From a virus, in the IMG/VR virus record IMGVR_UViG_3300011115_000612, positions 1-36,847 of that record: DNA of 36,847 nt; one strand, given 5' to 3'. Both the position numbers and the translations under genes were made by a program. Below are positions 11,696-20,600 of this stretch, one piece after another. The stretch's first letter is position 1. Every line of letters starts with the position of its first letter. The notes under the pieces were generated by a model. The model ran no database searches and had not been told where the DNA came from. It saw nothing but the letters and a program-made list of their open reading frames with translations.

Positions 11696-12748
11696 ATGAA
11701 ACTTACCGCAGAACAAATCTCTGCGGGCTGGGACATGGTGGAGAAGCAGGTTCATCCTGAGTCTCCACCATCTTCTGTTATCCCGCCGTCTGAATACAAA
11801 ATGTACGAACCGCTTTCAGAAGCGGCACATTCTTTTGTACGGTGGGCACAAAGCCCACAAGAAAGAATTCATTTAGGATTACCACAAATAGATACAGAAA
11901 TGCGTGGCATTGCCGCAGGTGAGATGTCAATGATGATTGGGTACGCACACGGTGGTAAAACATTACTGTTGTTGCACTCGTTGTTAGAAAATCGTGACAA
12001 ACACATTGCAATGTTTATCCCGGACGAACCTCGTCAATTAGTCTTAACCAAACTTACCTGTATGTATCACGGCATAGATGCTCGGGAGTTGGAACGTTTA
12101 GTTGCGTTAGATGACGGTGACGCCATTGACTTACTCAGGGAAACAGCCGAAGAAAACTTTCCCAACCTTGCTGTGTTCGACCAACCATTAAATGCCCTAG
12201 ACATGGAACGCGCCTACAACGAAGTGTGCGATGTGTGGGGACAGATACCAGAGTTGGTTGTTGTTGACTACCTTGACCTTGTGGAGGCAGGAGAAACAGT
12301 TCCAGATAAAGCAACATTCGTAAAATCTTTCGGACGTCGCCATGACATTCCACTATTGGTGTTGCATCAAACTTCTCGTTCATCTGGCGCCGAAGGCGCC
12401 AAGCTAACCATGTCTTCTGGCGCATATGGTGGAGAACAACAAGCCACATCAATAATTGGTGTGCGTCGCAAAAAGTATTCTATCATGGCCGAGATGAACG
12501 AAATCAACAATAAGCTTGACAAATCACACTCTGAGCGCTCGTTAGAGCGTCTTGAATCACTACGGTATGATGCTCGCATACACGAATACACCCTTACCAT
12601 AAGCTTGCTCAAAAACAAACGACCAGCAGGTCAACTCGTAGACGATATTGATTACGAAATAGATTTGGCTACCGGGCGACTATCGCCATTATTCAATGGC
12701 GATTTACCAAAACAATATCTCCGAAGTTATCATGAACGACAATTCTGA
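11696..12748 (+). CDS. DnaB/RecA-fold replicative helicase or ATPase
   Basis: 350 residues; the ATG directly follows the previous stop. Walker A GYAHGGKT (82-89), Walker B VVVDYLDL (188-195) and the motif LLVLHQTSR (220-228) with the sensor Gln/Ser are those of DnaB-family and related RecA-fold ATPases. GLPQIDTEMRGIAAGEMSMM (61-80) is the usual GxxxLDxxxGGLxxGE-like lead-in. The N-terminal 60 residues do not look like the DnaB N-terminal domain, so it is a compact form. It lies next to the primase gene, which it overlaps by 17 bases. Likely unwinds DNA at the fork. Confidence 0.83.
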   Translation: MKLTAEQISAGWDMVEKQVHPESPPSSVIPPSEYKMYEPLSEAAHSFVRWAQSPQERIHLGLPQIDTEMRGIAAGEMSMMIGYAHGGKTLLLLHSLLENRDKHIAMFIPDEPRQLVLTKLTCMYHGIDARELERLVALDDGDAIDLLRETAEENFPNLAVFDQPLNALDMERAYNEVCDVWGQIPELVVVDYLDLVEAGETVPDKATFVKSFGRRHDIPLLVLHQTSRSSGAEGAKLTMSSGAYGGEQQATSIIGVRRKKYSIMAEMNEINNKLDKSHSERSLERLESLRYDARIHEYTLTISLLKNKRPAGQLVDDIDYEIDLATGRLSPLFNGDLPKQYLRSYHERQF

Positions 12749-13613
12749 ACTAATCAAAGATTTTGCCCAGCTGTTTACTGGTCGTACTGATGCGTACGGT
12801 TCTTGGGAAGGTGGCTGTATAAAAGAAGAAGTCACCATGTCCACATATGTCAAACATTTGTGGGGTCAAGAATATATTGGTATTTATCCAATGCTGGAAA
12901 ATAGTAAAGTTTGGTGGGGGTGTTCGGATATTGATGTGGACGACATAGACCAAGCACGCAATATTCAAATGGCTTTAAAACTAAAACTAATTGAAAGCTG
13001 GATTGAAAGAACAGTTAAGGGCTTCCACATTTGGGTGTTCGCCAATGAACCAGTTTCCGCGAAGGTGATGCGTCGAGCTTTGCTCGCCGCACACTCCGCG
13101 GTAAAAGTGCCGGCAAAAGAAATTAATCCAAAACAAGAAGAAACCTCAGGTTATGGTAACTATGTTCGGCTTCCGTATCCGGGTAATCTATTTGAACCAA
13201 TGGGCACACGATATATTATTGACGACACAAACAAGGAAATACCTTTAAATATTTTTATAAACGAAGCCATACAAAATCGTGTAACCGAAAGCCAATTAAT
13301 CCCATTGGCAAATATGTATGTGCCAAAACAATCATTAAACTTTAATAGCAACAACACCGCCATGCCTATAGATGTTGCTCGGACTTTGTTGACACCTTAT
13401 TCTTTAAAGATGTTTACAGATGGTCCACTACCTGACTCTGACCGTTCTGGAACTTTAGTGCGTCTTGCTTACAGACTTAGGTCTGATGGTTTAACAGCCG
13501 AAGTTGCTTACGGCATTATTCGTGGTGCCGATATTCGATGGGGTAAATTTTATTTACGAGAAGATGGCGAAATGCACATCTCTAAAATCATTGCTGATGT
13601 TTACGGCGAATGA
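12732..13613 (+). CDS. Archaeo-eukaryotic-type primase / primase-polymerase
   Basis: 293 residues from ATG 12732; another in-frame ATG at 12696 would overlap the helicase more deeply and has no ribosome site, so the shorter form is preferred. The catalytic core shows CSDIDVDD with the metal-binding Asp66 and Asp68, KGFHIWVF (96-103) with the family His, and GNYVRLPYP (142-150) with the Arg, the three motifs of the AEP fold. The C-terminal part (DGPLPDSDRSGTLVRLAYRL..., TAEVAYGIIRGADI) is helical, like PriCT domains. It primes replication and may also extend DNA. No separate DNA polymerase is seen in the window. Confidence 0.8.
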   Translation: MNDNSELIKDFAQLFTGRTDAYGSWEGGCIKEEVTMSTYVKHLWGQEYIGIYPMLENSKVWWGCSDIDVDDIDQARNIQMALKLKLIESWIERTVKGFHIWVFANEPVSAKVMRRALLAAHSAVKVPAKEINPKQEETSGYGNYVRLPYPGNLFEPMGTRYIIDDTNKEIPLNIFINEAIQNRVTESQLIPLANMYVPKQSLNFNSNNTAMPIDVARTLLTPYSLKMFTDGPLPDSDRSGTLVRLAYRLRSDGLTAEVAYGIIRGADIRWGKFYLREDGEMHISKIIADVYGE

Positions 13614-13951
13614 TTCATAAACAAATCTTCGCCGTTAAACCCCGTTCAAAACAACGCCCAAGAAGCACTCGCTCAGGCCACACATACACTCCCAAAGAAA
13701 CCCGAGAATACGAAAAACTTATCTCAAAACTTTATACAGGTGTTGCGTTTATTGAAGGTCCGCTCGAAGTTGAGTTAGTCTTTGACAATGATAAAACAGA
13801 AATCCTTATTCGGGAGTTGCGACCCAAATCCAACCCATCAAAACTACGTGGCGACATTGACAACTACGCCAAAGCCATTCTTGACGCGCTCAATGGTGTA
13901 GCGTACACAGATGACAAACAAATTGTTAGTCTGAAATTAAGGAAAAAATGA
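13610..13951 (+). CDS. rusA-like: RusA-like Holliday junction resolvase
   Basis: 113 residues, ATG 13610 in an ATGA overlap. The RusA signature is clear: RGDIDNYAKAILDALNGVAY (80-99) with Asp82, Asp84, Lys88 and Asp92, then TDDKQI. The N-terminal KPRSKQRPRST fits the family's KxRPR. It cleaves four-way junctions made during replication and recombination. The protein ends at DDKQIVSLKLRKK, about 10-15 residues before the usual last strand of the family, exactly where the HNH gene begins. Confidence 0.85.
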   Translation: MIHKQIFAVKPRSKQRPRSTRSGHTYTPKETREYEKLISKLYTGVAFIEGPLEVELVFDNDKTEILIRELRPKSNPSKLRGDIDNYAKAILDALNGVAYTDDKQIVSLKLRKK

Positions 13952-14397
13952 GAGAAATAGATTACAAACGCTTTATGTCAAAAGTAATCAAAACTAACGA
14001 TTGCTGGTTATGGAATGCTGGCAAAAATTATAAAGATTACGGCAACTTTTCTGTCACCATTAATGGGTGTTCAAAAACCTATCGTGCGCATAGATTTATT
14101 TACGAATATTTTAATGGAACAATTCCGGAAGGCATGTTGGTTTGTCATACATGCGACACACCAAGATGTGTCAATCCCAACCATCTTTGGTTAGGAACTG
14201 TGTCAGATAATACGGTAGATTCTGTGAATAAAAAACGTCACGGTATGACAAAAAAAACTCATTGCCCCAGGGGACATGAGTACACACTAGACAATACTTA
14301 TACTCGCGCAAACCGTGCTAGCCATGCAAGAGAATGCCGTAAATGTAGAAAAATTAAAAGTCAAAAATATGAAGAAAAAAGAAAACGATATGTCTGA
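13948..14397 (+). CDS. HNH homing-type endonuclease
   Basis: 149 residues, ATG 13948 overlapping the rusA stop. The HNH core CHTCDTPRCVNPNHLWLG (66-83) has His67, Asn76 and His79 with zinc cysteines C66, C69 and C74; the N-terminal part (DCWLWNAGKNYKDYGNFSV) is the usual lead of HNH_3 enzymes. A second zinc knuckle, CPRGH (106-110) with C130-x2-C133, follows. Free-standing genes of this type are mobile and cut intron-less or intergenic targets in related phages. It probably came in by transfer between rusA and the next gene. Confidence 0.88.
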   Translation: MREIDYKRFMSKVIKTNDCWLWNAGKNYKDYGNFSVTINGCSKTYRAHRFIYEYFNGTIPEGMLVCHTCDTPRCVNPNHLWLGTVSDNTVDSVNKKRHGMTKKTHCPRGHEYTLDNTYTRANRASHARECRKCRKIKSQKYEEKRKRYV

Positions 14398-14827
14398 AAA
14401 AGAATCTAGATGGGATATCCCTAAACCAAGCTTTAAGAAAGACTTAGAGTTTGGCAAACAAGGAGAAAACCTTGTTGCAAACTTTCTTCAAGGAATCATA
14501 AATGGTTCATTTGAAGTCAAGTCAGACCGGTATCGCAATGGCAAAATGGTTGTAGAGATTGCCCAGAATCCACGCCAACACGGCTGGAAAGCCTCTGGGC
14601 TGATGATAACCGAAGCAGAGTGGTGGGTCTATGTGTATACTATGAACGAGGCAATGATTGTTATATCCACCGAAAGATTGAAACGCTATATCGAAACTTT
14701 ATCTAAATCACGAATAAGATTGTTTGCGGAGGGCAGCAATAACCCAGCGAAAGGTTATTTGTTGCTACCTGAAGAAGTGATGCCACTTCTTTATGATTCC
14801 GCACACGATGGCAATGTCCAAGAATGA
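14390..14827 (+). CDS. PD-(D/E)XK-type protein, small
   Basis: 145 residues from ATG 14390, overlapping the HNH gene by 8 bases; an ATG at 14369 in frame is possible. FGKQGENLVANFLQG (21-35) and SFEVKSDRYRNGKMVVEIA (about 39-57) give the E...E-x-K / V-x-I pattern of restriction-like nucleases of the type used in phage recombination, and ASGLMITEAEWWVYVY follows as the usual last strand-helix. This layout is recurrent in phages as an uncharacterised nuclease. The catalytic Asp is not the canonical PD but an EVKSD stretch. Activity is inference. Confidence 0.65.
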   Translation: MSEKESRWDIPKPSFKKDLEFGKQGENLVANFLQGIINGSFEVKSDRYRNGKMVVEIAQNPRQHGWKASGLMITEAEWWVYVYTMNEAMIVISTERLKRYIETLSKSRIRLFAEGSNNPAKGYLLLPEEVMPLLYDSAHDGNVQE

Positions 14828-15656
14828 CATTCCGCAAGACAACAATGTCTTCATCACTTCCTATTTAAATAAACAAAGGCCGAATACGGCGATGGAAGCA
14901 TTGATGCTATCTATCTCTGATGTGATAGAAGAATCGGCAGAAGAACTACAGCCGTTGCGTGAAGCAGTTGCAATATGTATTGAGCAGCTTAACGAACAAG
15001 ACCAGTTTATAATCAACTCAGTCAACAGCGAGTTTGTGTCTTATGACGAGCTTGGTAAACGCCTTGGCGTTTCCAAGCCACATGCCTGGCGACTCAAAAA
15101 CAATGCTTATGCTAGACTACAACAACTACTAATAATGCACCCCCTAATAAGAAAGAAGGTCAGGGTGGTTAACACATGGGAACAATCCGCAAGTCAATGG
15201 GTTATGCACATCGCATCATTTGCAGCGGAATCAAAAAAGGCAGACACAAACAAACTACAACGATTGGTTACATCAGGGCGAATATGTTTATTCGAACAAG
15301 ACGAGTTGCCGGTGTCGCTTTTGTGGACAGAGATTGCTATTCAGGCAGTACAGGATTTACGTCTTAGTAATGATTGGGACTCTGGAGAAATGGCTACATT
15401 GCTCGCTTCAAAACAACACGACTATGGACATGGCAACATAACGGCATTTGGAATGAAGGGTGTTCTGGTTCGGCTATCAGACAAAGTTGAAAGACTAATT
15501 AATCTCGAATCCAAAAAAGCACAAAACGAATCAAAAACAGACACGCTACGAGACATAGTGGGCTACTGTGTGATAGCCCTAATGCTTAACGACGACACAT
15601 TTAATTTGAATTTAGGAGATAACTATGAGAACGAGTCAGTTAGTGATTGGATTTGA
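14808..15656 (+). CDS. HTH (sigma-70 region-4-like) fused to DUF1599 / nucleotide-modification-associated domain
   Basis: 282 residues taken from ATG 14808; ATG 14793 and 14814 are in frame, and none has a strong ribosome site. Residues 62-108 (LNEQDQFIINSVNSEF..., YDELGKRLGVSKPHAWRLKN) form a sigma-region-4-like HTH. Residues 195-262 match the DUF1599 pattern: K-x2-DYG (202-207), GVLVRLSDKVERLINL (218-233) and DTLRDIVGYCVIALML (245-260). DUF1599 proteins are all-alpha and linked to modified-nucleotide metabolism in phages, related to MazG-type pyrophosphohydrolases. A fusion to an HTH would place such an enzyme, or its dead version, on DNA or on RNA polymerase. Metal-binding acidic residues are partly kept. 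Confidence 0.7.
   Translation: MAMSKNDIPQDNNVFITSYLNKQRPNTAMEALMLSISDVIEESAEELQPLREAVAICIEQLNEQDQFIINSVNSEFVSYDELGKRLGVSKPHAWRLKNNAYARLQQLLIMHPLIRKKVRVVNTWEQSASQWVMHIASFAAESKKADTNKLQRLVTSGRICLFEQDELPVSLLWTEIAIQAVQDLRLSNDWDSGEMATLLASKQHDYGHGNITAFGMKGVLVRLSDKVERLINLESKKAQNESKTDTLRDIVGYCVIALMLNDDTFNLNLGDNYENESVSDWI
15050..15078. repeat. 13-bp hairpin inside the HTH coding sequence
   Basis: GCTTGG-T-AAACGCC (15050-15063) pairs with GGCGTTT-CCAAGC (15066-15078), one bulged T and a 2-base loop (4 effective). It encodes ELGKRLGVSKP, the turn of the HTH, where third positions have been tuned to complete the stem. Confidence 0.75.
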
Positions 15657-15801
15657 GATGCCTGTTAGCCCGGAAGAAGTTGCCAAAATATTAGAAAAAC
15701 ATTACGGACCAATCGATGTTGGTCTTGGTGTTTTTGAAAATGGTTTACAAACAAACTATTTATACGTTCACAATAAGGGCAAAAAACATGTCAAGCCATG
15801 A
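15625..15801 (+). CDS. 58-residue protein, unknown
   Basis: ATG 15625 with TTAGGAG at 15612-15618, one of the better ribosome sites in the block, overlapping the end of the DUF1599 gene by 32 bases. The product (FEMPVSPEEVAKILEKHYGPI, then DVGLGVFENGLQTNYLYVHN) looks like a small alpha/beta domain. It overlaps the next gene by 14 bases. Supported by ribosome site and spacing, not by any family. Confidence 0.68.
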   Translation: MRTSQLVIGFEMPVSPEEVAKILEKHYGPIDVGLGVFENGLQTNYLYVHNKGKKHVKP

Positions 15802-16072
15802 ACCCGACGGTTGGATATACGACATTATCCCAGCCAAACAAGTTGAAGAAATTGAAAACAAAGCTATGTACTTACAACACAACTTAGACAATGGAATCAA
15901 TGTTGTCTTGAGTGCATCTAATGACAGCGCAATAAAATTATGCCAGGCTTACGACGCTGGTCATAATGGGGACATCGGAGCATGGGTTCATGTCATGGGC
16001 TTCTTGGCTTCACTAATTGAAACCATAGAAGTGCACTTGGAAGACGAAGGGATAGACCCATATGAGCGATAA
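15788..16072 (+). CDS. Small acidic helical protein, unknown
   Basis: 94 residues from ATG 15788 with AAGGG at 15775-15779. The product (PAKQVEEIENKAMYLQHNLD, then SAIKLCQAYDAGHNGDIGAW) is helical and acidic. It could be a small adaptor or MazG-like helix bundle, but the key residues of MazG are absent. The next gene overlaps its end. Confidence 0.7.
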   Translation: MSSHEPDGWIYDIIPAKQVEEIENKAMYLQHNLDNGINVVLSASNDSAIKLCQAYDAGHNGDIGAWVHVMGFLASLIETIEVHLEDEGIDPYER

Positions 16073-16190
16073 AGAATCGGAAACAGAACGGTATCTTCGA
16101 GAAAGAGTAGAAGAATTAGAATTAACATTAGAAGCCATGCGAGCAGAGCTACGCGTGGCACAACAAGAACTGTGGAAGCAGGAAAAATGA
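16062..16190 (+). CDS. 42-residue coiled-coil protein
   Basis: ATG 16062 overlaps the previous gene by 11 bases, AAGGG about ten bases upstream. The product is one uninterrupted charged helix (RYLRERVEELELTLEAMRAE continuing to QQELWKQEK) with a leucine heptad pattern, so a short coiled coil. Its stop overlaps the next ATG as ATGA. Confidence 0.65.
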   Translation: MSDKESETERYLRERVEELELTLEAMRAELRVAQQELWKQEK

Positions 16191-16810
16191 GTAAAATTTT
16201 AATTGCTTGCGAAGAATCTCAAACCGTAACAAAAGAAATGCGAACATTAGGTATTGAAGCTTATTCTTGTGATATAGAACCTTGTTCAGGAGGACATCCT
16301 GAATGGCATATTCAGGATGACGTAACTTTATTGTTAAAAGAAAAATGGGAAATGATTATTGCATTTCCGCCTTGCACAAATCTTGCGGTTAGTGGTGCTC
16401 AATGGTTTGAAAAAAAAAGAAAAAATGGGACACAACAAAAAAGTATAGATTTTTTTATGTTATTTGCTAATGCTGAATGCAATTATATTGCTATTGAAAA
16501 CCCAGTTGGAATAATGTCTTCAGTTTGGAAAAAACCCAATCAAATAATTCAACCATTTGAGTACGGGGAAGAATACAGAAAAAAAACTTGTTTGTGGCTT
16601 AAAAATCTTCCATTGCTTATTCCAACAAATATTGTTTTTGCAGGAGAACAAAAAATATTTGCAAGTGGAAAATCTATGCCAAAATGGTATGCGGACGCAT
16701 GGGGTATGCCACCTAAAGAACGCGCAAAAATGCGGTCAAAAACTTTTACTGGTATAGCAAAAGCAATGGCTTCGCAATGGGGAATTTTAATTAAAAAGGA
16801 GCAAGTATGA
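16187..16810 (+). CDS. C5-cytosine-methyltransferase-like protein, phage variant
   Basis: 207 residues from ATG 16187 (ATGA overlap). It keeps the catalytic loop FPPC (60-63, motif IV, nucleophile Cys63) and IENP (103-106, motif VI), and its first strand-loop CEESQTVTKEMRTLGIEAYS replaces the usual FxGxG motif I with CEESQ, a form seen in many phage proteins annotated as DNA methyltransferase. There is no room for a full target-recognition domain: the protein is about half the size of standard C5 enzymes. It may methylate phage DNA, or act on free nucleotides. Weak codon bias (A/T-rich, poly-A tracts) differs a little from its neighbours, which may indicate transfer. Confidence 0.72.
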   Translation: MSKILIACEESQTVTKEMRTLGIEAYSCDIEPCSGGHPEWHIQDDVTLLLKEKWEMIIAFPPCTNLAVSGAQWFEKKRKNGTQQKSIDFFMLFANAECNYIAIENPVGIMSSVWKKPNQIIQPFEYGEEYRKKTCLWLKNLPLLIPTNIVFAGEQKIFASGKSMPKWYADAWGMPPKERAKMRSKTFTGIAKAMASQWGILIKKEQV

Positions 16811-17199
16811 GACCAGTAATTATTTTGTGGGATGATGCCTATTCAGAAGATGAATGGATGAACCTAGACAACTACAGCCCTAAGCCGGAAACCCCCAACA
16901 TCTCAATTGGTTACATCGTGCACTATCACAACGACTACGTGCATCTAGCGTCCACAATTGACCAAGATGGCAACAACTTCTGTGGCATTATGGCAATCCC
17001 ATACGACATGATTGTGTACGTAGCACCATTACAAATTTTAAGTGAAGCAAAAATGTATGGCAACAAAGAAGAAATTGAGCGATACTTACAAGGCAAGTTC
17101 GCTCAACGTCCTGAAGTTTATGATTTTACGGAACCTGTGGAAACAGTTTCAGAAACGACTCCCGAACCTTCTGCTTCGAATCCGCCCACGCTGGGCTGA
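16807..17199 (+). CDS. Last early gene, unknown
   Basis: 130 residues, ATG 16807 in an ATGA overlap. A beta-rich N-terminal part with many aromatics (PVIILWDDAYSEDEWMNLDN, then ISIGYIVHYHNDYVHLASTI) looks like a small barrel, and the last 25 residues (FTEPVETVSETTPEPSASNP) are a disordered Pro/Thr/Glu tail. The tail is encoded in the 74 bases that overlap the endolysin gene on the other strand. No family recognised. Confidence 0.72.
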   Translation: MRPVIILWDDAYSEDEWMNLDNYSPKPETPNISIGYIVHYHNDYVHLASTIDQDGNNFCGIMAIPYDMIVYVAPLQILSEAKMYGNKEEIERYLQGKFAQRPEVYDFTEPVETVSETTPEPSASNPPTLG

Positions 17200-17623
17200 G
17201 TTCAACGTGAAGCCAGTCCCCACCAGGTGCTTCGTGAATAGTTAGCTTGGTATAATTCTCCCAAGTACCCCTAGTCCACTTGTAACCACGACCCCACGGC
17301 TTAGGAAAATAATCCAACACCATCTCGATGCCGAGTTCGTCCGAGTGTCGCACCATAAAGTCCGCCATGTGTTCGGCCATCTGTCTTCCGTTACGCCTAC
17401 CCTTTGTTGGGGTCTTGCGATAACTAAGGTCCACAGCACGCCCCGTAGCGTGCACAGACAGCGTTGTCTTGGAACCCCTCATTGGCCTATTGACGAAGGT
17501 GCCGTTGTTCCACAACGCACCTTCGCTGAAGTAAACAAGATGTTTTACTAATTCAGTCAACCCTGGTTTTTCACCAGCTGCCAACCCATCGGTGTTACCC
17601 GTGTATGTGTGTTTTGTTCTCAT
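17126..17623 (-). CDS. M15-type peptidase endolysin
   Basis: 165 residues, ATG 17621-17623, AAAGGAG overlapping the end of the gene before it. Zinc motif SVHATGRAVDL gives His58 and Asp65 (H-x6-D), and DWLHVELS gives His139, the set of VanY/L-alanyl-D-glutamate-type M15 peptidases, with Trp110, Trp116 and Trp121 around the active site. It should cut the peptide cross-bridges of peptidoglycan at the end of infection. It is the last gene of the late operon. It has no signal or anchor, so it needs a holin-like partner. Confidence 0.85.
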   Translation of the reverse strand: MRTKHTYTGNTDGLAAGEKPGLTELVKHLVYFSEGALWNNGTFVNRPMRGSKTTLSVHATGRAVDLSYRKTPTKGRRNGRQMAEHMADFMVRHSDELGIEMVLDYFPKPWGRGYKWTRGTWENYTKLTIHEAPGGDWLHVELSPAWADSKQKVRESFLKLFPQVP

Positions 17624-17624
17624 G

Positions 17625-20600
17625 TTACTCCTTTTTAATTTTCTTAATTGGTGAACCAAAAAATCCTAACCACGCATTAATTTTAGCATCGCCGTACGAG
17701 TTAAGTAAACGGTCAGCTTGCGAAATTGGCACAAAACTTCCTTGCACAATATTTATTATTCTGTCGCTTGGTGTTTCCAATTTTTCGTCATTAAATAAAT
17801 TTTGACTTAACGCCTGTTCAAGAGGTACCCTCAACAAAGGATTAAGATTTGAAGCAAACTTTTTGGGCATAGCTAATTGTTCAAGTTGTTGTTGAACTCT
17901 TGTAAAACCAAGGTCGGGTGCCGCATAAAGTGGCAAACCGGGAAGTCTAAACGCATTAATCTGTTGCAACCAAGGAGGCAATGGTTGTTCCTGTTCGGTT
18001 TCTTTATCTCGCAAGTTACGCACTAAAGAATTATAAATTTGGTATGGTTTTGGATTAAGCCACATGTTTTGTAGTTGTAGTGGAAGGTTTCGTGAAGTCC
18101 AAATCCAAAACGGTACAAATTGTCTTGCGGCTCTATCAAGTTTAGACAGGTCTTCGTAATCAAAATAGAATCTTTTAGTTCTTGCTATTGCCATATCAAC
18201 ACTCATGCCTTGAACGGCAGAGTCATATCCGAGAACAAAACGTGACATGTTATCAGACTTTTGACCAAGACTACGCAAAGCACGAGTTGGTGGATTGTCG
18301 TATATTACATTGCCGGGAACAAGACCTTGAAACAAATCACTATAAATACCACCACCAGAACCCAATGCTGAGGTTCTAGCTTTAGTAGCAAGTATTTGTT
18401 CTTCTGGTGACAAAGTTTTTACAAACTTTTTCCAAGAAACACCCTTTTTGTATGCCGAGTTCCATTCGAAATATATTTCTGTAGCGCGACGATAGTGGGC
18501 TATCTGTCCACCAGCTAATACATATTGGAATACGTTACCTACAAGGTTTCTAACATGAAAACCCGGCGTAAAGGTTGCGTATGTTTTATGGAACTTTGTA
18601 TATCCACCAACAAGTTTTACCATTTGACGCACGAATGCTGGGTCTTCAAAGTAAGAAGCATTTTTCCAAAGTTCGTAAAACTCTGGACTTACTTCAATCA
18701 TGTCAAACTTGCCACCAAGACGTTTCCATCCATCAGTAACCATTGCCAACACACCCGTTTCATCTGCTGTGAACGCAGAAGTTCTGGTTGTTGGTTTTGC
18801 CATTGATGCCAAACCATCCAAAAGCCTTGCTTCGCCTTCCACTTGAGGAAGTCGAGAAGCAACAAGCATTGCTTCAGCTTCTTTTGTTCCTGTGTCTAAA
18901 AGAACTTCTTCTATGGGTGTCGCCGTTCCTCGTTTTCGTACATTTACCAAAACAGTTTCTGTATTTTTTACCCTAGCCATGGCATCAAAATCAACAACTG
19001 TTGAATCAGAAGCTATTACACCTTTTGTTTGCTTAGCTTGTTTAAGGGCTTCTGCTTGTGCAGCCTTATCAAATTCATCGTATTGAGAATCAAACTGTTG
19101 AACAAGGCGATTAATTGTTTCTGTTTTTTCAGGCGGCAAAGATGCAACGGACTCCAATGTCCGTTGCTCTACATTTACCATTTGTTGATGATATGGAATA
19201 TTAGGATTATAATCAGGTGCAACAGTTGTTGGTTGTGGTGTTCTGGTTGATTCATTAAGAACCTTTACCGCAGCTTGTTTCTTTTTAATTTCTTCTATTT
19301 TGGCTCGTTGTTTTTGTTGTTGCGCAACATGCTTAACAAGAAGTTCATCTTCCCCTGGAGTTGTAAATAGTTTTTGTTTATCCCTAATAATCTTACTAAT
19401 GCTTTTACCTTTTGTTCCCTTAGTTTCTAAACCATTATTTTTTATTGTTTGTAAAACCTCTACTTGTTTATCACGCATTGCGCGTGTTGTTGGAATCATT
19501 AAAATAAACTCATCTAAATCGTCAATTTTAATATCGTTAAAATTGGCTAAAATAGAATTAAGAATTTCTGGATGCGCCGTTATCCAATCGTTTAAAACTT
19601 TAACATTTGGCGAATTTAAAACATTTTTAGGAACTCCCAATATAGCCAAACTGGTGTAATCTGGACTACCGGCTACTGGTCTTGCTTTCATACCTTGAGG
19701 CACAGCTTTTAAGGAACCTTGATAAACATCGCTATATTCTAAATTTGTCAATCTGCTCAACTTATTTGTTCGTTGTTGCAAAAGGTTAACTGCTTCTAAT
19801 GCTCTTTCGTTTGACCCGTAGGTTTCCCACCATTCTTGAGTCCTAACTCTTTCGGTTGTTAAATAATCAATTTGATTGTCTAACCCTTTTATTTCTCTAT
19901 CTAATTCAGAAACAACATTCTTTGGCTGTCTTTTTGCAGCTTCTTCAATAGCCATATTTTTTACTCTAGTGTGTTCAAACAAAAATTTATTAGCATCAGA
20001 TTTATTCCACGCTTTTCCAATGTTTTCTTGTCGAACAAGAAAAGTTGCTTCACTTGCAAAAGCATTACTTTGTTCTTTGCTAATATATGAAACAAATTTT
20101 TGCAACATTTCATCATCCGGTATTAATGCGTCGGTATAGTTGTCGCCTAAAACAATACGACGCAAATCCTCATCCTTCAAACGAGACACAATATATTGTA
20201 TTTTATCATTTGGAACATAAGTAGTATTCTTTGGATTAACAAAAGCATCCCATTCTTGAGGCGTAAAAGACATTGGTTTGTTGTTGTATAAAAATTCAAT
20301 TCTTCCCTTAAATGTCCAATCAACAAAATCTCCATCAATTGTGGCAAGTTGTTGCAAATTTTGCACACGATTTAAAATAGCTTTAGCTTGTGGATAAAAA
20401 TCGCTTTCTTCTAATAACATTTGTTTATTAGCAGCCAAGTTTTGAGTTCCAGTAATTTCACCTGTTTCGGGATTGATGCGGTTTCTTAATGGAACTTCAG
20501 TTGGTTCATCTAAAGCTAACTTGGCTTGTTGTGGCAATGTACTGTTCTGAAATTTTTTAAAATACTCATCTGGCAACAACTTATCCGATTGATTTTTTAG

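Noticed and set aside
11237-11755. Minus-strand frame of 172 residues opposite the replication block
   Set aside because: Lies over three well-supported plus-strand genes; composition (Cys/Phe/Arg-rich) is that of a reverse-strand shadow.
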